Part shown: in pieces, positions 17,791-25,622 of the stretch
How the letters are laid out: the number at the start of each line of letters is the position of its first letter
How positions within the stretch are numbered: position 1 is the first letter of the stretch
Assembly: GCF_021044755.1 (NCBI RefSeq)
Contig: NZ_JAJNOR010000001.1
Location: 620,001-684,000 of the forward strand
DNA: 64,000 nucleotides
Source of the DNA: Lientehia hominis
Lineage (GTDB): Bacteria; Bacillota; Clostridia; Lachnospirales; Lachnospiraceae
Direction: 5' to 3'
Position numbers and translations under genes: made by a program
The notes under the pieces: model-generated
The model's database searches: none
What the model saw: the letters and a program-made list of their open reading frames with translations, nothing else
What the model was told of the DNA's origin: nothing

Positions 17791-18918
17791 TTATTCCTTA
17801 TTTCCGAAGGTCTCTGCGGCTCTTTCAAGCTCTTTGCGGATGGATATATGCTGGGGACATACCTCCTCGCACTTTCCGCATTTGATACATTCAGCCGCCC
17901 TCTTCTTTCCATGCCCGCTCACCAGCCAGTCTTCCTGATGGGCCGCCGACGGCATATCCTGATACAAGGTCAGGTAATTTAATGCGGTAAAGGAACCGGA
18001 AATGCCGATATTGCCGGGACAGACTTTTGCACAGTAATTGCAGGTCGTACAGGGAATCAATGGAATCCGGGCAATCTCTTTCTGCGCGGCTTTAAGGGTT
18101 TCCTTCTCTTCTGTCGAAAGACCAGTGAAGTCCTTCATGTATGAAAGATTGTCCTGCATCTGCCCCAGATCGCTCATGCCGGACAGCACCGTGATCACTC
18201 CTTCCAGATCAGCAGCAAAACGGATGGCCCAGGACGCGGTGGATTTGTCCGGCTCCGCAGCTTTAAAAATCTTCTGGACCGTTTCCGGAGGATTGGCCAG
18301 CATGCCGCCCTTCACCGGCTCCATGATCACCACCGGCTTTCCATGTTTTCTTGCCACCTCATAACAGCGGCGGGACTGCACCGCCGGATAATCCCAGTCG
18401 GCATAATTAATCTGGAGCTGTACAAATTCCATTTCTGGATGCCTGGTCAGAAGCTCGTCAAGCTCCTCCGGTGTGGAATGAAATGAAAATCCAATGTGTT
18501 TGATCAACCCCTGCTCTTTTTTCTCCTGCACAAAACTCCACATATCAAAATCATTAAAGAAATGGGTACGGCCCTCTCCCAGATTATGCAGCAGATAAAA
18601 ATCAAAATAGCCCGCCCCTGTCTGTTTCAAAGAAACATCGAACTGCCCGGCTGCATCCTCTCTGCTTTTACAGTCAATCCACGCCGCATTTTTAGTCGCC
18701 AGCTGGAACCTGTCACGTGGATAGCGCTCCACCAGCGCCTGACGGACCGCGTCTTCGCTGCCGGCATATGCCCACGCGGTATCAAAATATGTAAAGCCGG
18801 CCTCTAAAAACATATCCACCATCTGTTTGGTCTGTTCGATATCGATTCTGTTGTCCTTCTGCGGCAGCCGCATCATACCAAAACCCAGTTTACCAATCTC
18901 TTTTCCTAAATGATCCAT
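17791..18918 (-). CDS. Aldo/keto reductase with C-terminal 4Fe-4S ferredoxin domain
   Basis: The 375-residue protein has an AKR barrel (1-280, GFGMMRLP, YFDTAWAYAGSE with catalytic Asp/Tyr, LLHN) followed by a ferredoxin-like domain with CTTCNYCAKVCP (about 290-301) and CIKCGKCEEVCP (about 345-356), enough for two clusters. Such fused reductases are common in anaerobes; the electron partner may be ferredoxin or the flavodoxin gene just upstream. The ATG at 18918 (MDHLGKEIGK) is preferred over a GTG five codons earlier. Substrate unknown. Confidence 0.9.
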   Translation of the reverse strand: MDHLGKEIGKLGFGMMRLPQKDNRIDIEQTKQMVDMFLEAGFTYFDTAWAYAGSEDAVRQALVERYPRDRFQLATKNAAWIDCKSREDAAGQFDVSLKQTGAGYFDFYLLHNLGEGRTHFFNDFDMWSFVQEKKEQGLIKHIGFSFHSTPEELDELLTRHPEMEFVQLQINYADWDYPAVQSRRCYEVARKHGKPVVIMEPVKGGMLANPPETVQKIFKAAEPDKSTASWAIRFAADLEGVITVLSGMSDLGQMQDNLSYMKDFTGLSTEEKETLKAAQKEIARIPLIPCTTCNYCAKVCPGNIGISGSFTALNYLTLYQDMPSAAHQEDWLVSGHGKKRAAECIKCGKCEEVCPQHISIRKELERAAETFGNKE

Positions 18919-18976
18919 TCGTGCTAACCTCACTCTTCTTTCTTTTTATTTATCTGCGAACAGGCTCTCCGCTTAC

Positions 18977-19456
18977 TTACAGCCTGAAGCTGTCCGCCCA
19001 TTTCTTAAGTTCTGCCACATCCGCATCCGCGTTAAAGCGCTTTCCTTCTTTAAGGACCGCACCTGGGCAGGATACTTTCAATTCTGCATTGGTCTCTCCC
19101 ATTCCGCTGCTTCCAGAAGTCGCAAACGGGATGACAGTCTTTCCTTCCAGATCATAGGTCTCCAAAAATGTATTGATGATCGTAGGAGCAATGTACCACC
19201 ATATGGGAAATCCAATATAGAGGACATCGTATTTCCCCATGTCGGGAACCTTATTCGCAATGGCCGGGCGGAAAGACTTATCATTCATTTCAATACTGCT
19301 TCGGCTTTTTTTGTTCATCCAGTCCAGGTCGGCCGCCGTATAAGGCTTTTCAGGTACGATTTCATGCAGATCCCCGTCCACCGCCGAAGCCAGTCTCTTT
19401 GCCAGTCCGGCAGTAACACCGCTTGCTGAAAAATATGCCACCAATATTTTACTCAT
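18977..19456 (-). CDS. Flavodoxin-fold protein (Flavodoxin_4 type)
   Basis: The 159-residue protein starts MSKILVAYFSASGVTAGLAK, with the FMN phosphate loop FSASGVT, and has GFPIWWYIAPTIINTFLE and FATSGSSGMGET, the marks of NAD(P)H-linked flavodoxin-like proteins found beside aldo/keto reductases. It lies 58 bases upstream of the reductase and is probably co-transcribed. It differs from the short flavodoxin at 6638-7060 and is not an iron-sparing ferredoxin substitute of the same class. Confidence 0.9.
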   Translation of the reverse strand: MSKILVAYFSASGVTAGLAKRLASAVDGDLHEIVPEKPYTAADLDWMNKKSRSSIEMNDKSFRPAIANKVPDMGKYDVLYIGFPIWWYIAPTIINTFLETYDLEGKTVIPFATSGSSGMGETNAELKVSCPGAVLKEGKRFNADADVAELKKWADSFRL

Positions 19457-19761
19457 ATTCCTTTCCTCGCTTTCTTTTCATGTTCAAGATCATTTAGAGC
19501 AAAGGCTGCTTCCCCACATCAAAAAAACAGATGCGCCAGGAAGATCATCCCATATCTGGCTACATCTGTATTTTACTTCTTATTTGTCTCAATGTCCAAT
19601 GCTTATATAAAATCTTCCGCAATTCCTGCAGGGTATTTCTGCACGTCTTTTTGAGCCGGCTTCTACATAGCCGCAGGTTTTACAATCCGTTTTTCCTTTT
19701 CCTGTTTATCCGCATGGATAGTACCTTCAGGACTCCTTCCCCTGTCGATTACAGAAGCAAC
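19457..19761. other. Intergenic stretch, no gene seen
   Basis: About 300 bases between the flavodoxin start and the metallochaperone stop. A plus-strand frame crosses it but lacks a ribosome site and a protein-like composition and runs antisense into the metallochaperone gene, so it is rejected. A weak CGGCT...AGCCG stem lies near 19655-19673. Confidence 0.4.
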
Positions 19762-20019
19762 CTACTTTCTCCCAAAAGAAAACAGGCCTTTTTTCTCGTA
19801 CGATTCTTTTTTTACGGACAGCACCTTATATCCGCTGCCGTTTATGGCTTCCTTTAGTTTCTCTTCCTCCAAATCCTCCTCCGTGAGAATCACAGTCTCT
19901 CCCTTCGAATAGGAAGAGGTCACTTTTTTTACGTTAAATGCCCGGCGCACCGCATCGTTAATATGCGCTTCGCACATACCGCACGCCATTCCGTCAATCT
20001 TTGCTGTAATTTTGATCAT
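19762..20019 (-). CDS. CopZ-like heavy-metal-associated (HMA) domain protein
   Basis: The 85-residue protein is a single ferredoxin-like HMA domain with GMACGMCEAHI (metal loop CGMC) near residue 10, and a basic tail. It starts at MIKITAKIDG, ATG 20019, after GGATGGAAG; a start six codons earlier is possible. HMA chaperones bind Cu(I) or other soft metals through the two Cys. It stands alone behind operator C and a consensus promoter, which suggests control by the metalloregulator instead of, or in addition to, a copper sensor. Confidence 0.88.
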   Translation of the reverse strand: MIKITAKIDGMACGMCEAHINDAVRRAFNVKKVTSSYSKGETVILTEEDLEEEKLKEAINGSGYKVLSVKKESYEKKGLFSFGRK

Positions 20020-20075
20020 TTTCTTCCATCCTTTCATTCATCTTTTTTCCCGGCAGTACAAGGCCGCCGCCTCCG

Positions 20076-20091
20076 ATTAGTTTTAGCTAAC
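20076..20091 (-). promoter_or_regulatory. Operator C, GTTAG-N6-CTAAC family (one mismatch)
   Basis: ATTAG-TTTTAG-CTAAC on the plus strand differs by one base from the consensus half-site. It lies 57 bases upstream of the metallochaperone start and roughly 15-25 bases downstream of its predicted transcription start. Confidence 0.7.
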
Positions 20092-20109
20092 CAGAAATGG
20101 AATGTTACA

Positions 20110-20138
20110 ATTATACCTCATTCCATTTAACATTGCAA
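20110..20138 (-). promoter_or_regulatory. Consensus sigma-A promoter of the metallochaperone gene
   Basis: On the minus strand TTGCAA (20133-20138) and TATAAT (20110-20115) are 17 bases apart. The -10 box is flanked by a perfect 10-base inverted repeat, AAATGGAATG (20095-20104) and CATTCCATTT (20119-20128), which could be a second operator. Confidence 0.75.
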
Positions 20139-20158
20139 TTATCCGCCTGCTCCCGCTT

Positions 20159-20410
20159 TCAGTTCTTTATAAGGCTTAACTGTGCAAAACGCCAGAGACA
20201 AGTATTTTTCTTTGTCTTTATAATCCCCAATTCCCAGATCATGCTCTTAGTCTGACCCTTCAAGAATGTAGCCGGTGTTTTCAGCTCCGCCAACGCAGCG
20301 TCATGTCTATCCGGATGGACTGTCAAAAACTCTTGAACCCGCTTCACCGTCTGTACCTGGGTCCGGTAAAAATACTTTTCCTGACTATTATCTAAAATAT
20401 TAAAGCTCAT
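20159..20410 (-). CDS. Hypothetical protein coupled to TetR
   Basis: The 83-residue protein begins MSFNILDNSQEKYFYRTQVQ and ends LWRFAQLSLIKN. Its ATG overlaps the TetR stop as ATGA, so translation is probably coupled. I do not recognise a family. It has no membrane segment; the first half is helical and polar. It might be a shortened relic of a longer gene formerly controlled by the TetR protein. Confidence 0.45.
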   Translation of the reverse strand: MSFNILDNSQEKYFYRTQVQTVKRVQEFLTVHPDRHDAALAELKTPATFLKGQTKSMIWELGIIKTKKNTCLWRFAQLSLIKN

Positions 20411-21036
20411 TCGAGCCTCAATAGGCCATCCCACCCACAGTTAAAGAAAGTGGCAAGCTCATTCACATAATCAATAGCCTGTTCTCTTGTCATATCATGT
20501 GCTACCGTTTCAAAAACAGCGGTAAAATAAGCACTGGTGATCATATGATGCAGTTCATGGCTGACAGTCCCCTTCAGCTTTCCAAGCTGGCGGAGCCTGG
20601 CATGATAATTTTCCGTTTGAACAACCTCGATTTCCACCAGGTCATGAATATAACCGGCATATCTGGTTCCTTCGGAGCAGCAGATCACCAGCTTAAAAGC
20701 ATCAAAATTATCGTAAATATAATTAATAAAATGATTCAAATAATCCTTAGAAAGATCTCTGCTCTCAGCCGCCTTATCTTCTGGAATCAAATCGTAGTGA
20801 GCTTCCTGCGCCGCCTTGAATTGATCCGTGAGACTGTCAGCCGCCTCGGATACCAGCGCGTCAAACAACGCTGCTTTATCAGAATAGTAGCCGTAGAACG
20901 CCCCCTGTGTAAATCCGGCATCCTTGACTATTCCCCGCAAAGAAGCGTCCCTAAAGCCTTTAGCTAGAAATTCCTTCTTTCCCACTTCAAGTATTCTGCG
21001 TTGAGTTTCCGTATATTTTTCCATACTTTTTGGCAT
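20407..21036 (-). CDS. TetR/AcrR-family transcriptional regulator
   Basis: The 209-residue protein has the N-terminal HTH (about 10-55: TQRRILEVGKKEFLAKGFRDASLRGIVKDAG, FTQGAFYGYYSDKAALFDALV) and a variable ligand domain with CCSEGTRYAGYIHDLV. A start four codons in (MEKYTETQ) is also possible. An imperfect palindrome TATATCGCCGATATA lies 25 bases upstream, a likely self-operator. A shredded relative lies at 33428-33636 with the same kind of operator in front. Its target is not obvious; the neighbouring coupled small gene is the only clear candidate. Confidence 0.9.
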   Translation of the reverse strand: MPKSMEKYTETQRRILEVGKKEFLAKGFRDASLRGIVKDAGFTQGAFYGYYSDKAALFDALVSEAADSLTDQFKAAQEAHYDLIPEDKAAESRDLSKDYLNHFINYIYDNFDAFKLVICCSEGTRYAGYIHDLVEIEVVQTENYHARLRQLGKLKGTVSHELHHMITSAYFTAVFETVAHDMTREQAIDYVNELATFFNCGWDGLLRLE

Positions 21037-21060
21037 CCCTTTTTACCGCCCGATACGAAA

Positions 21061-21075
21061 TATATCGCCGATATA
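21061..21075. promoter_or_regulatory. TetR operator candidate
   Basis: TATATCGCCGATATA is a 15-base palindrome with a single central base. The same core, TATATC-N3-GATATA, stands at the same place before the TetR relic (33671-33685). Confidence 0.6.
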
Positions 21076-21252
21076 CTAGCATGCAAAGTCGGATTTGTCA
21101 ATAAATCTCAATATATATTTTTCGTATTCTATCCTCAGCATGGAAATCTAATTGCGCCTGCTGAATGACAATCCAAGTTGGAGTTCCCTTTTGTTCTAAA
21201 TCTGTCAGGAGCAGTTAAGTAAAGGCCAAATCTGCTTGTTTCCTATAGTGTT

Positions 21253-22581
21253 TCAGCTTCTATGTATCATTCCCTGATTTGCAACCTTCTGCATTTTGGC
21301 TGCCACAGTTTCCGGATCTCCGAGATATTTCTTCTCCTCCACAGCCAGGTTTTCATCCAGATGATACACCAGAGGAACACCGGTAGGAAGATTGAGGCGC
21401 ACAACCTCCTCTTCTGAGAGATGCTCAAGGTACATGACCAGCGCCCGCAAGGAATTGCCATGAGCTGTGACGAGCACCCGCCTGCCATTCATAAGCTGGG
21501 GCCTGATCTGTTCCTCGAAGTACGGGATCACCCGGGCGATAGTATCTTTTAAACTCTCTGCTAAGGGCAGTTCCTCTTCTGGTATCTCACGATAGGGTCG
21601 CTGGCGTGCGGGAGTCTGCCCGTCATCCGGACTCAGAGCCGGTGGACGTACATCAAAGGAACGGCGCCAGATTTTAACCTGCTCCTCACCATACTTTTCC
21701 GCCGTTTCCGCCTTGTTCAGGCCTTGAAGCGCACCATAATGACGCTCATTAAGGTGCCAGTCCTTTATAACCGGCAGCCACTCCATGTCCAATTCCTCCA
21801 AAACCAGATCCAGCGTATGGATGGCCCGCTTTAAATAGGACGTATAACAGATGTCGAACTCATATCCCCGTTCCCGAAGCTGACGGCCGGCCTCCCGGGC
21901 CTCTTCCCTTCCGTCATCGGAAAGATTCACATCCGTCCATCCAGTAAACAGATTTTCCTTATTCCACACACTCTCACCATGGCGCAGGAGCACCAACTGT
22001 CTGCTTCCACTCAGTCCCCCTTTTTCGTTCGATGCTGCATAGATATCCAGAATCGACCGGGAAAGAACCGCATCAAAGCTTCCCTGTTCCTGCTGGACAG
22101 AAAGTCCCTCGGTGAGAGCACGGGAGAAGCTTGCAATGAGACCTGGATTCCGGGACAGATGTTCATCCGCTTCCGCCCGGCTATAACCGCCGGATAAAGC
22201 CGCCACACGGACCACATGAGAATCCTTCATGAGCGGAGTATAGAGACCGTCTGTCGAAGGGACGGACAGCTTGGACAGGAGCTTAATGTCCTGAGGCAGG
22301 GCGATGTGCAGGCCCAGCTCAAACTGTTGGTCTGCAATATCCCGAATATCAGTTGGGCCGGCGGCAGGCATACCGCAAATTTCCCGGTTCATAGTTTCTT
22401 GAAAGAGAATGGCTCCCAGGATGTGTTCAGAGGTGAAGACAGGGCTGGTGATGATGCGTGTACCCATCTGATGAATAAGGTCGTACAACTTCAGTGCCTT
22501 GGACGTGCTGCCGCCGCTCTGGTCCAGTGCGGCGGTAAAGCCCCTGCCCGTGTGCATACGATTCAATTGCTGAATATTCAT
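21253..22581 (-). CDS. Shortened class I aldolase fused to phosphoglycerate mutase
   Basis: The 442-residue protein joins two glycolytic enzymes in one frame. Residues 1-188 match bacterial class I fructose-bisphosphate aldolase (FTAALDQSGGSTSKAL at 15-30, TRIITSPVF, GAILF, VVRVAALSGGYSR, ASFSRAL) but lack about 100 internal residues. The gaps follow REICG (about 70) and LHIAL (about 95), removing the FLKVDKG and IEPEV regions of the family; K104 in the LSKLSVPS stretch may be the Schiff-base Lys. Residues 192-440 are a full cofactor-dependent mutase (LVLLRHGES with H201, ERHYGALQG, TAHGNSLRAL). It starts at 22581 after AGGAGT and is transcribed from its own promoter with operator D. The mutase half is probably active; the aldolase half may not be. 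Confidence 0.88.
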   Translation of the reverse strand: MNIQQLNRMHTGRGFTAALDQSGGSTSKALKLYDLIHQMGTRIITSPVFTSEHILGAILFQETMNREICGMPAAGPTDIRDIADQQFELGLHIALPQDIKLLSKLSVPSTDGLYTPLMKDSHVVRVAALSGGYSRAEADEHLSRNPGLIASFSRALTEGLSVQQEQGSFDAVLSRSILDIYAASNEKGGLSGSRQLVLLRHGESVWNKENLFTGWTDVNLSDDGREEAREAGRQLRERGYEFDICYTSYLKRAIHTLDLVLEELDMEWLPVIKDWHLNERHYGALQGLNKAETAEKYGEEQVKIWRRSFDVRPPALSPDDGQTPARQRPYREIPEEELPLAESLKDTIARVIPYFEEQIRPQLMNGRRVLVTAHGNSLRALVMYLEHLSEEEVVRLNLPTGVPLVYHLDENLAVEEKKYLGDPETVAAKMQKVANQGMIHRS

Positions 22582-22697
22582 GAATTACTCCTTCCATGCC
22601 GGATTAGCATTTACACACCTCTGCGGCATTCTGCAGGCTTTTGATGTCAGGCAGCAGACTACCCGCCATCACGCATAGTTGTATACCAGGATTTCTT

Positions 22698-22717
22698 TAG
22701 TTAGCTTTTGCTAACTA
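22698..22717 (-). promoter_or_regulatory. Operator D, GTTAG-N6-CTAAC family
   Basis: TAGTTAGCTTTTGCTAACTA is a 20-base palindrome beginning about 5 bases after the predicted transcription start of the aldolase-mutase gene. The promoter on the minus strand is TTGCAT (22753-22758), 17 bases, TATGAT (22730-22735). Confidence 0.85.
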
Positions 22718-22729
22718 TGATGCAGATTA

Positions 22730-22758
22730 ATCATATACCCATTTTAAGATAAATGCAA
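22730..22758 (-). promoter_or_regulatory. Sigma-A promoter of the aldolase-mutase gene
   Basis: TTGCAT and TATGAT with exact 17-base spacing, read on the minus strand; operator D follows directly. Confidence 0.75.
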
Positions 22759-22777
22759 TCTAGACTATAAAAGAATT

Positions 22778-22838
22778 GTCCAAACGGTGTAAAACAAGCC
22801 AAACGGAGTAGACAATATTCCGGTATTTCTACTATGAT
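22778..22838 (+). promoter_or_regulatory. Activator site and promoter of the ECF/AraC operon
   Basis: Two direct copies of CCAAACGG (22780-22787 and 22799-22806, 19 bases apart) end 2 bases before a -35-like TAGACA (22809-22814), followed after 18 bases by TATGAT (22833-22838). The first copy lies in GTCCAAACGGTG, which recurs at 26595 with almost the same distance to the next -10 box. Directly repeated boxes next to a weak -35 are the pattern of AraC-type class II activation; the AraC-type gene at 25623 is the natural candidate. Confidence 0.65.
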
Positions 22839-22844
22839 ACATCA

Positions 22845-22873
22845 TTGTAAGGGCACCTGCGGTGCCCTATATA
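22845..22873 (+). promoter_or_regulatory. Second promoter with palindromic spacer
   Basis: TTGTAA (22845-22850) and TATATA (22868-22873) are 17 bases apart, and the whole spacer is the perfect palindrome GGGCACC-TGC-GGTGCCC (22851-22867). It could be a second promoter, an RNA hairpin in the leader of the upstream promoter, or a binding site in the spacer. A terminator is possible but no T-run follows. Confidence 0.45.
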
Positions 22874-22882
22874 AAAACGCGT

Positions 22883-22902
22883 CAGTTAGCACATGCTAAC
22901 TG
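22883..22902 (+). promoter_or_regulatory. Operator E, GTTAG-N6-CTAAC family
   Basis: CAGTTAGCACATGCTAACTG is a near-perfect 20-base palindrome just after the second promoter and 24 bases before the ECF S start codon. It would block the ECF/AraC operon when the regulator is metal-loaded. Confidence 0.85.
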
Positions 22903-22926
22903 ATGGGAAATCGGAGGAACTATTTT

Positions 22927-23532
22927 ATGAATGCAACGAATAACAAGAGGGCCTTAACTGGCAAAGATGTAATCACCGTTGGCATCTTCTCGGCAGTCTA
23001 CTTCGTGATCAACTTTATTTTCATGCTTTTGGGAGGATTCCACCCTATGTTGTGGATCCTGATGCCGGGCCTGATCGCTGTATTTACCGGCATCCCCTAC
23101 CTGATGATGTGCGCTAAGGTCCAGAAACCGGGTTCAGTGCTATTGATGGGTTTAATCACCGGTTTGATTTATTTCGTCACAGGGCAGTTTACCGTAATCA
23201 TCTTAATCACCTTTGTTATAAGCTGCGTGCTGGCAGAATTGACCCGGAGACAGACAAAGTACAGAGGTTCCAAAGGCAATATGCTGTCCTTCGTGTTCTT
23301 TTCTTTAGGTATGACAGGCTCTCCACTGCCCATCTGGATTATGCGGGACAGCTTTCTGGCGCAGATTACCGAACAGGGAATGCCGGCAGATTACATAGCC
23401 ACACTGAAGGCAGTGTCATCGCCGGTCATGCTGGTTGTCATGGTTGTTGCACCTATCGTCGGTGCATTGATTGGTGCCGCGATCGCCCGGACCATGTTTA
23501 ATAAACATTTCATCAAAGCAGGCATCGTCTGA
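22927..23532 (+). CDS. ECF transporter S component (Trep_Strep/MptD-like)
   Basis: The 201-residue membrane protein has five or six hydrophobic helices (for example 17-37 TVGIFSAVYFVINFIFML, FVTGQFTVIILITFVISCVL, VMLVVMVVAPIVGALIGAAI) and the C-terminal MFNKHFIKAGIV seen also in its paralogue at 32456. It starts MNATNNKRALTG at the ATG at 22927 with CGGAGGAAC ahead; an ATG at 22903 would sit in operator E. S components bind the substrate in an ECF importer; this family is best known from streptococcal heme-linked ECF systems, so an iron chelate or tetrapyrrole is inferred. T and ATPase genes follow at once. Confidence 0.82.
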   Translation: MNATNNKRALTGKDVITVGIFSAVYFVINFIFMLLGGFHPMLWILMPGLIAVFTGIPYLMMCAKVQKPGSVLLMGLITGLIYFVTGQFTVIILITFVISCVLAELTRRQTKYRGSKGNMLSFVFFSLGMTGSPLPIWIMRDSFLAQITEQGMPADYIATLKAVSSPVMLVVMVVAPIVGALIGAAIARTMFNKHFIKAGIV

Positions 23533-23533
23533 C

Positions 23534-24211
23534 ATGAAGCAGATACAAAAAGACCGATATTTAGACCCGCGGATGGGTGCATTGCTTTTAGTTCTGGCCA
23601 ATGTGGCTGCATTCAGCCAAAAATCCTTCGCAGTGGAACTGTCATGGATCATCTACCTTACCCTGCTCACCACGCTTTACGGCTGTTGGATAATGGCGTT
23701 GAAATGGCTTACAGCCTTTGCTGCGGTGCTGCTGATCCAGTGGTATGTCCTGCCGGCATCTCCCATGGTCATCGCCACCAGTTTTTCTATTTTTGCCAAC
23801 TACGCCCGCCGGATGTTTCCCTGTCTGATCGTGGGCATGCTCATGGTGAAACGGACGCCCCTGCGGAATCTGATTGTAGGGATGCGAATGCTGCACATCC
23901 CGCAAAAGCTGATTATTGCCATCTCCGTTACCCTGCGGTATTTTCCCGCCATTCGGGAGGAGTTGGGTTACATACGCGACGCGATGAAGCTCCGAAACAT
24001 CCATGGTGCTGAAAAAGTAGAGTGCCTGGCAGTTCCCATGATAGTCTCGGCTGCCGGCACGGCAGAGGAACTCTCCGCCGCCGCAGTGACCAGGGGCATC
24101 GAGAACCCTGTCCGCAAGACAAGTGCTGTGCAGCTTCGGCTGGGAGCCGTGGATGCGCTGGCACTGACAGCAGGCATCGCCTTTACGGCTGCCGCATTTG
24201 TGATAAAATAA
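23534..24211 (+). CDS. ECF transporter T component
   Basis: The 225-residue protein has four to five membrane helices and the cytoplasmic coupling helices of EcfT/CbiQ, ending the second with AAAVTRGIENP (the A-R-G type motif that contacts the ATPases). It starts MKQIQKDRYLDPRMGAL one base after the S stop, so translation is coupled; a longer upstream frame would overlap the S gene. It joins the S protein with the double ATPase encoded next. Confidence 0.85.
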   Translation: MKQIQKDRYLDPRMGALLLVLANVAAFSQKSFAVELSWIIYLTLLTTLYGCWIMALKWLTAFAAVLLIQWYVLPASPMVIATSFSIFANYARRMFPCLIVGMLMVKRTPLRNLIVGMRMLHIPQKLIIAISVTLRYFPAIREELGYIRDAMKLRNIHGAEKVECLAVPMIVSAAGTAEELSAAAVTRGIENPVRKTSAVQLRLGAVDALALTAGIAFTAAAFVIK

Positions 24212-24224
24212 GGAGGAGGCAATT

Positions 24225-25610
24225 ATGATTAAAATAGAACATGTCTCCTTCAGCTATGCCAAAGGCTATGCTGCATTGAAAGACGTAAGCTTTACCGCAG
24301 AACCGGGTGAAGGAATCCTTTTATGTGGAGAGTCGGGGTGTGGAAAGACCACGGTGACCAAACTCATCAATGGCTTGATTCCCGCATTTACCGAGGGCTG
24401 TGCACTTACCGGAAAGGTCACAGCGGATGGCCTGACAGTTGCAAAGACCCCTCTGTATGAACTGGCAAAACGAATCGGCTCTGTGTTTCAGAACCCCAAA
24501 AGCCAATTTTTCAATCTGGATTCAGACAGCGAGCTGGCCTTTGGTTTGGAGAACGAGGGCATGGCACCTGCCGAAATTCAATCCCGGATCAAGGAAACGG
24601 TGCTCAGCCTCCGGATTCAAAACCTTTTGGGCCGAGATATCTTCTCCATGTCCGGCGGGGAGAAACAGACTCTGGCCTTCGCCTCTGTCTATGCCATGAG
24701 GCCGCGGATCTTCGTTTTAGACGAACCGTCCGCTAATCTGGACAGCGGGGCCATGGAACGCCTGCATGACCAGATTGCTCTGTTAAAAGCCGGCGGTCAC
24801 ACCATTTTGATCGCAGAGCACCGTCTGGCTTTCCTGATGGACCTGATTGACCGTGCCGTCTACATGAAGGATGGACAGATTCAAAACATATTCACGGTGG
24901 GGGAGTTTCGGGCTCTTACCGAGCAGCAGCGTATTCAAATGGGACTGCGTACTCTGCTTCCCGTGGAAGTAGAACTGCCCGCCGCCCGGGAGGCAGGAAA
25001 CAGGCAGGGACTTTCCGTGGAGGACTTGACCTGTGCGTTTGGAAAAAAGTCTCCGGTCATTGGGAAGCTTTCCTTTTCTGCCGTTCCCGGAGAGGTGCTG
25101 GCCGTCACCGGCCCAAACGGTGTCGGAAAAACAACACTGACCCGATGCCTGTGCGGCCTTCTGAATGAGAAAGCGGGAACTGTCCGCTTGAATGGCAAAC
25201 CGCTCCGGGCAAAAGAGCGTCAGCGGGCGGCCTTCTGCGTCATGCAGGATGTCAACCACCAGCTTTTTTCCGACAGCGTATGGAATGAGTGTGGAATGTC
25301 TGATTCAGGCGCGGCTCCGGAGCAGATTGAGGCGGTACTGGCACAGCTCCAGCTGCTGTCTTTCCGTGAGAACCACCCTATGGCCCTGTCAGGCGGGCAG
25401 AAGCAGCGGCTGGCGGTAGCCACCGCCATGCTCTCCCACAAAAAAATGCTGATATTCGATGAACCAACCAGCGGCCTGGACTATGCCCGGATGCTCAGCG
25501 TGGCCCGCGTAGTGAGGGATTTGGCAAAGCAAGGCCATATCGTACTGGTGGTGAGCCATGATCATGAGTTTTTACAGTGCGCCTGCGACCGTGTACTGAC
25601 TTTAGTATAA
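24225..25610 (+). CDS. ECF transporter double ATPase (EcfA-EcfA' fused)
   Basis: The 461-residue protein carries two ATPase domains in one chain. The first (1-230) has Walker A GESGCGKTT, Q-loop VFQNPKSQFF, signature MSGGEKQ and Walker B IFVLDEPSANLD. The second (260-455) has GPNGVGKTT, VMQDVNHQLF, LSGGQKQR and LIFDEPTSGLD. Q-loops of the type QNP..Q and Q.....Q are those of ECF ATPases. It powers the S-T complex. Start ATG 24225 follows AAGGAGGAGG, 13 bases after the T stop. Confidence 0.92.
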   Translation: MIKIEHVSFSYAKGYAALKDVSFTAEPGEGILLCGESGCGKTTVTKLINGLIPAFTEGCALTGKVTADGLTVAKTPLYELAKRIGSVFQNPKSQFFNLDSDSELAFGLENEGMAPAEIQSRIKETVLSLRIQNLLGRDIFSMSGGEKQTLAFASVYAMRPRIFVLDEPSANLDSGAMERLHDQIALLKAGGHTILIAEHRLAFLMDLIDRAVYMKDGQIQNIFTVGEFRALTEQQRIQMGLRTLLPVEVELPAAREAGNRQGLSVEDLTCAFGKKSPVIGKLSFSAVPGEVLAVTGPNGVGKTTLTRCLCGLLNEKAGTVRLNGKPLRAKERQRAAFCVMQDVNHQLFSDSVWNECGMSDSGAAPEQIEAVLAQLQLLSFRENHPMALSGGQKQRLAVATAMLSHKKMLIFDEPTSGLDYARMLSVARVVRDLAKQGHIVLVVSHDHEFLQCACDRVLTLV

Positions 25611-25622
25611 AGGAGTGATATC

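Noticed and set aside
18921..18945. A GTTAG half-site upstream of the aldo/keto reductase
   Set aside because: There is no matching CTAAC half at 6 bases, so it is not counted as an operator.
19531..19857. Plus-strand frame of 108 codons between flavodoxin and metallochaperone
   Set aside because: No ribosome site, overlaps the metallochaperone antisense, and is dominated by Phe/Leu/Arg from AT-rich DNA.
22903..22926. Upstream ATG for the first ECF S gene
   Set aside because: It would directly abut operator E without a ribosome site; the ATG at 22927 has CGGAGGA at proper distance.
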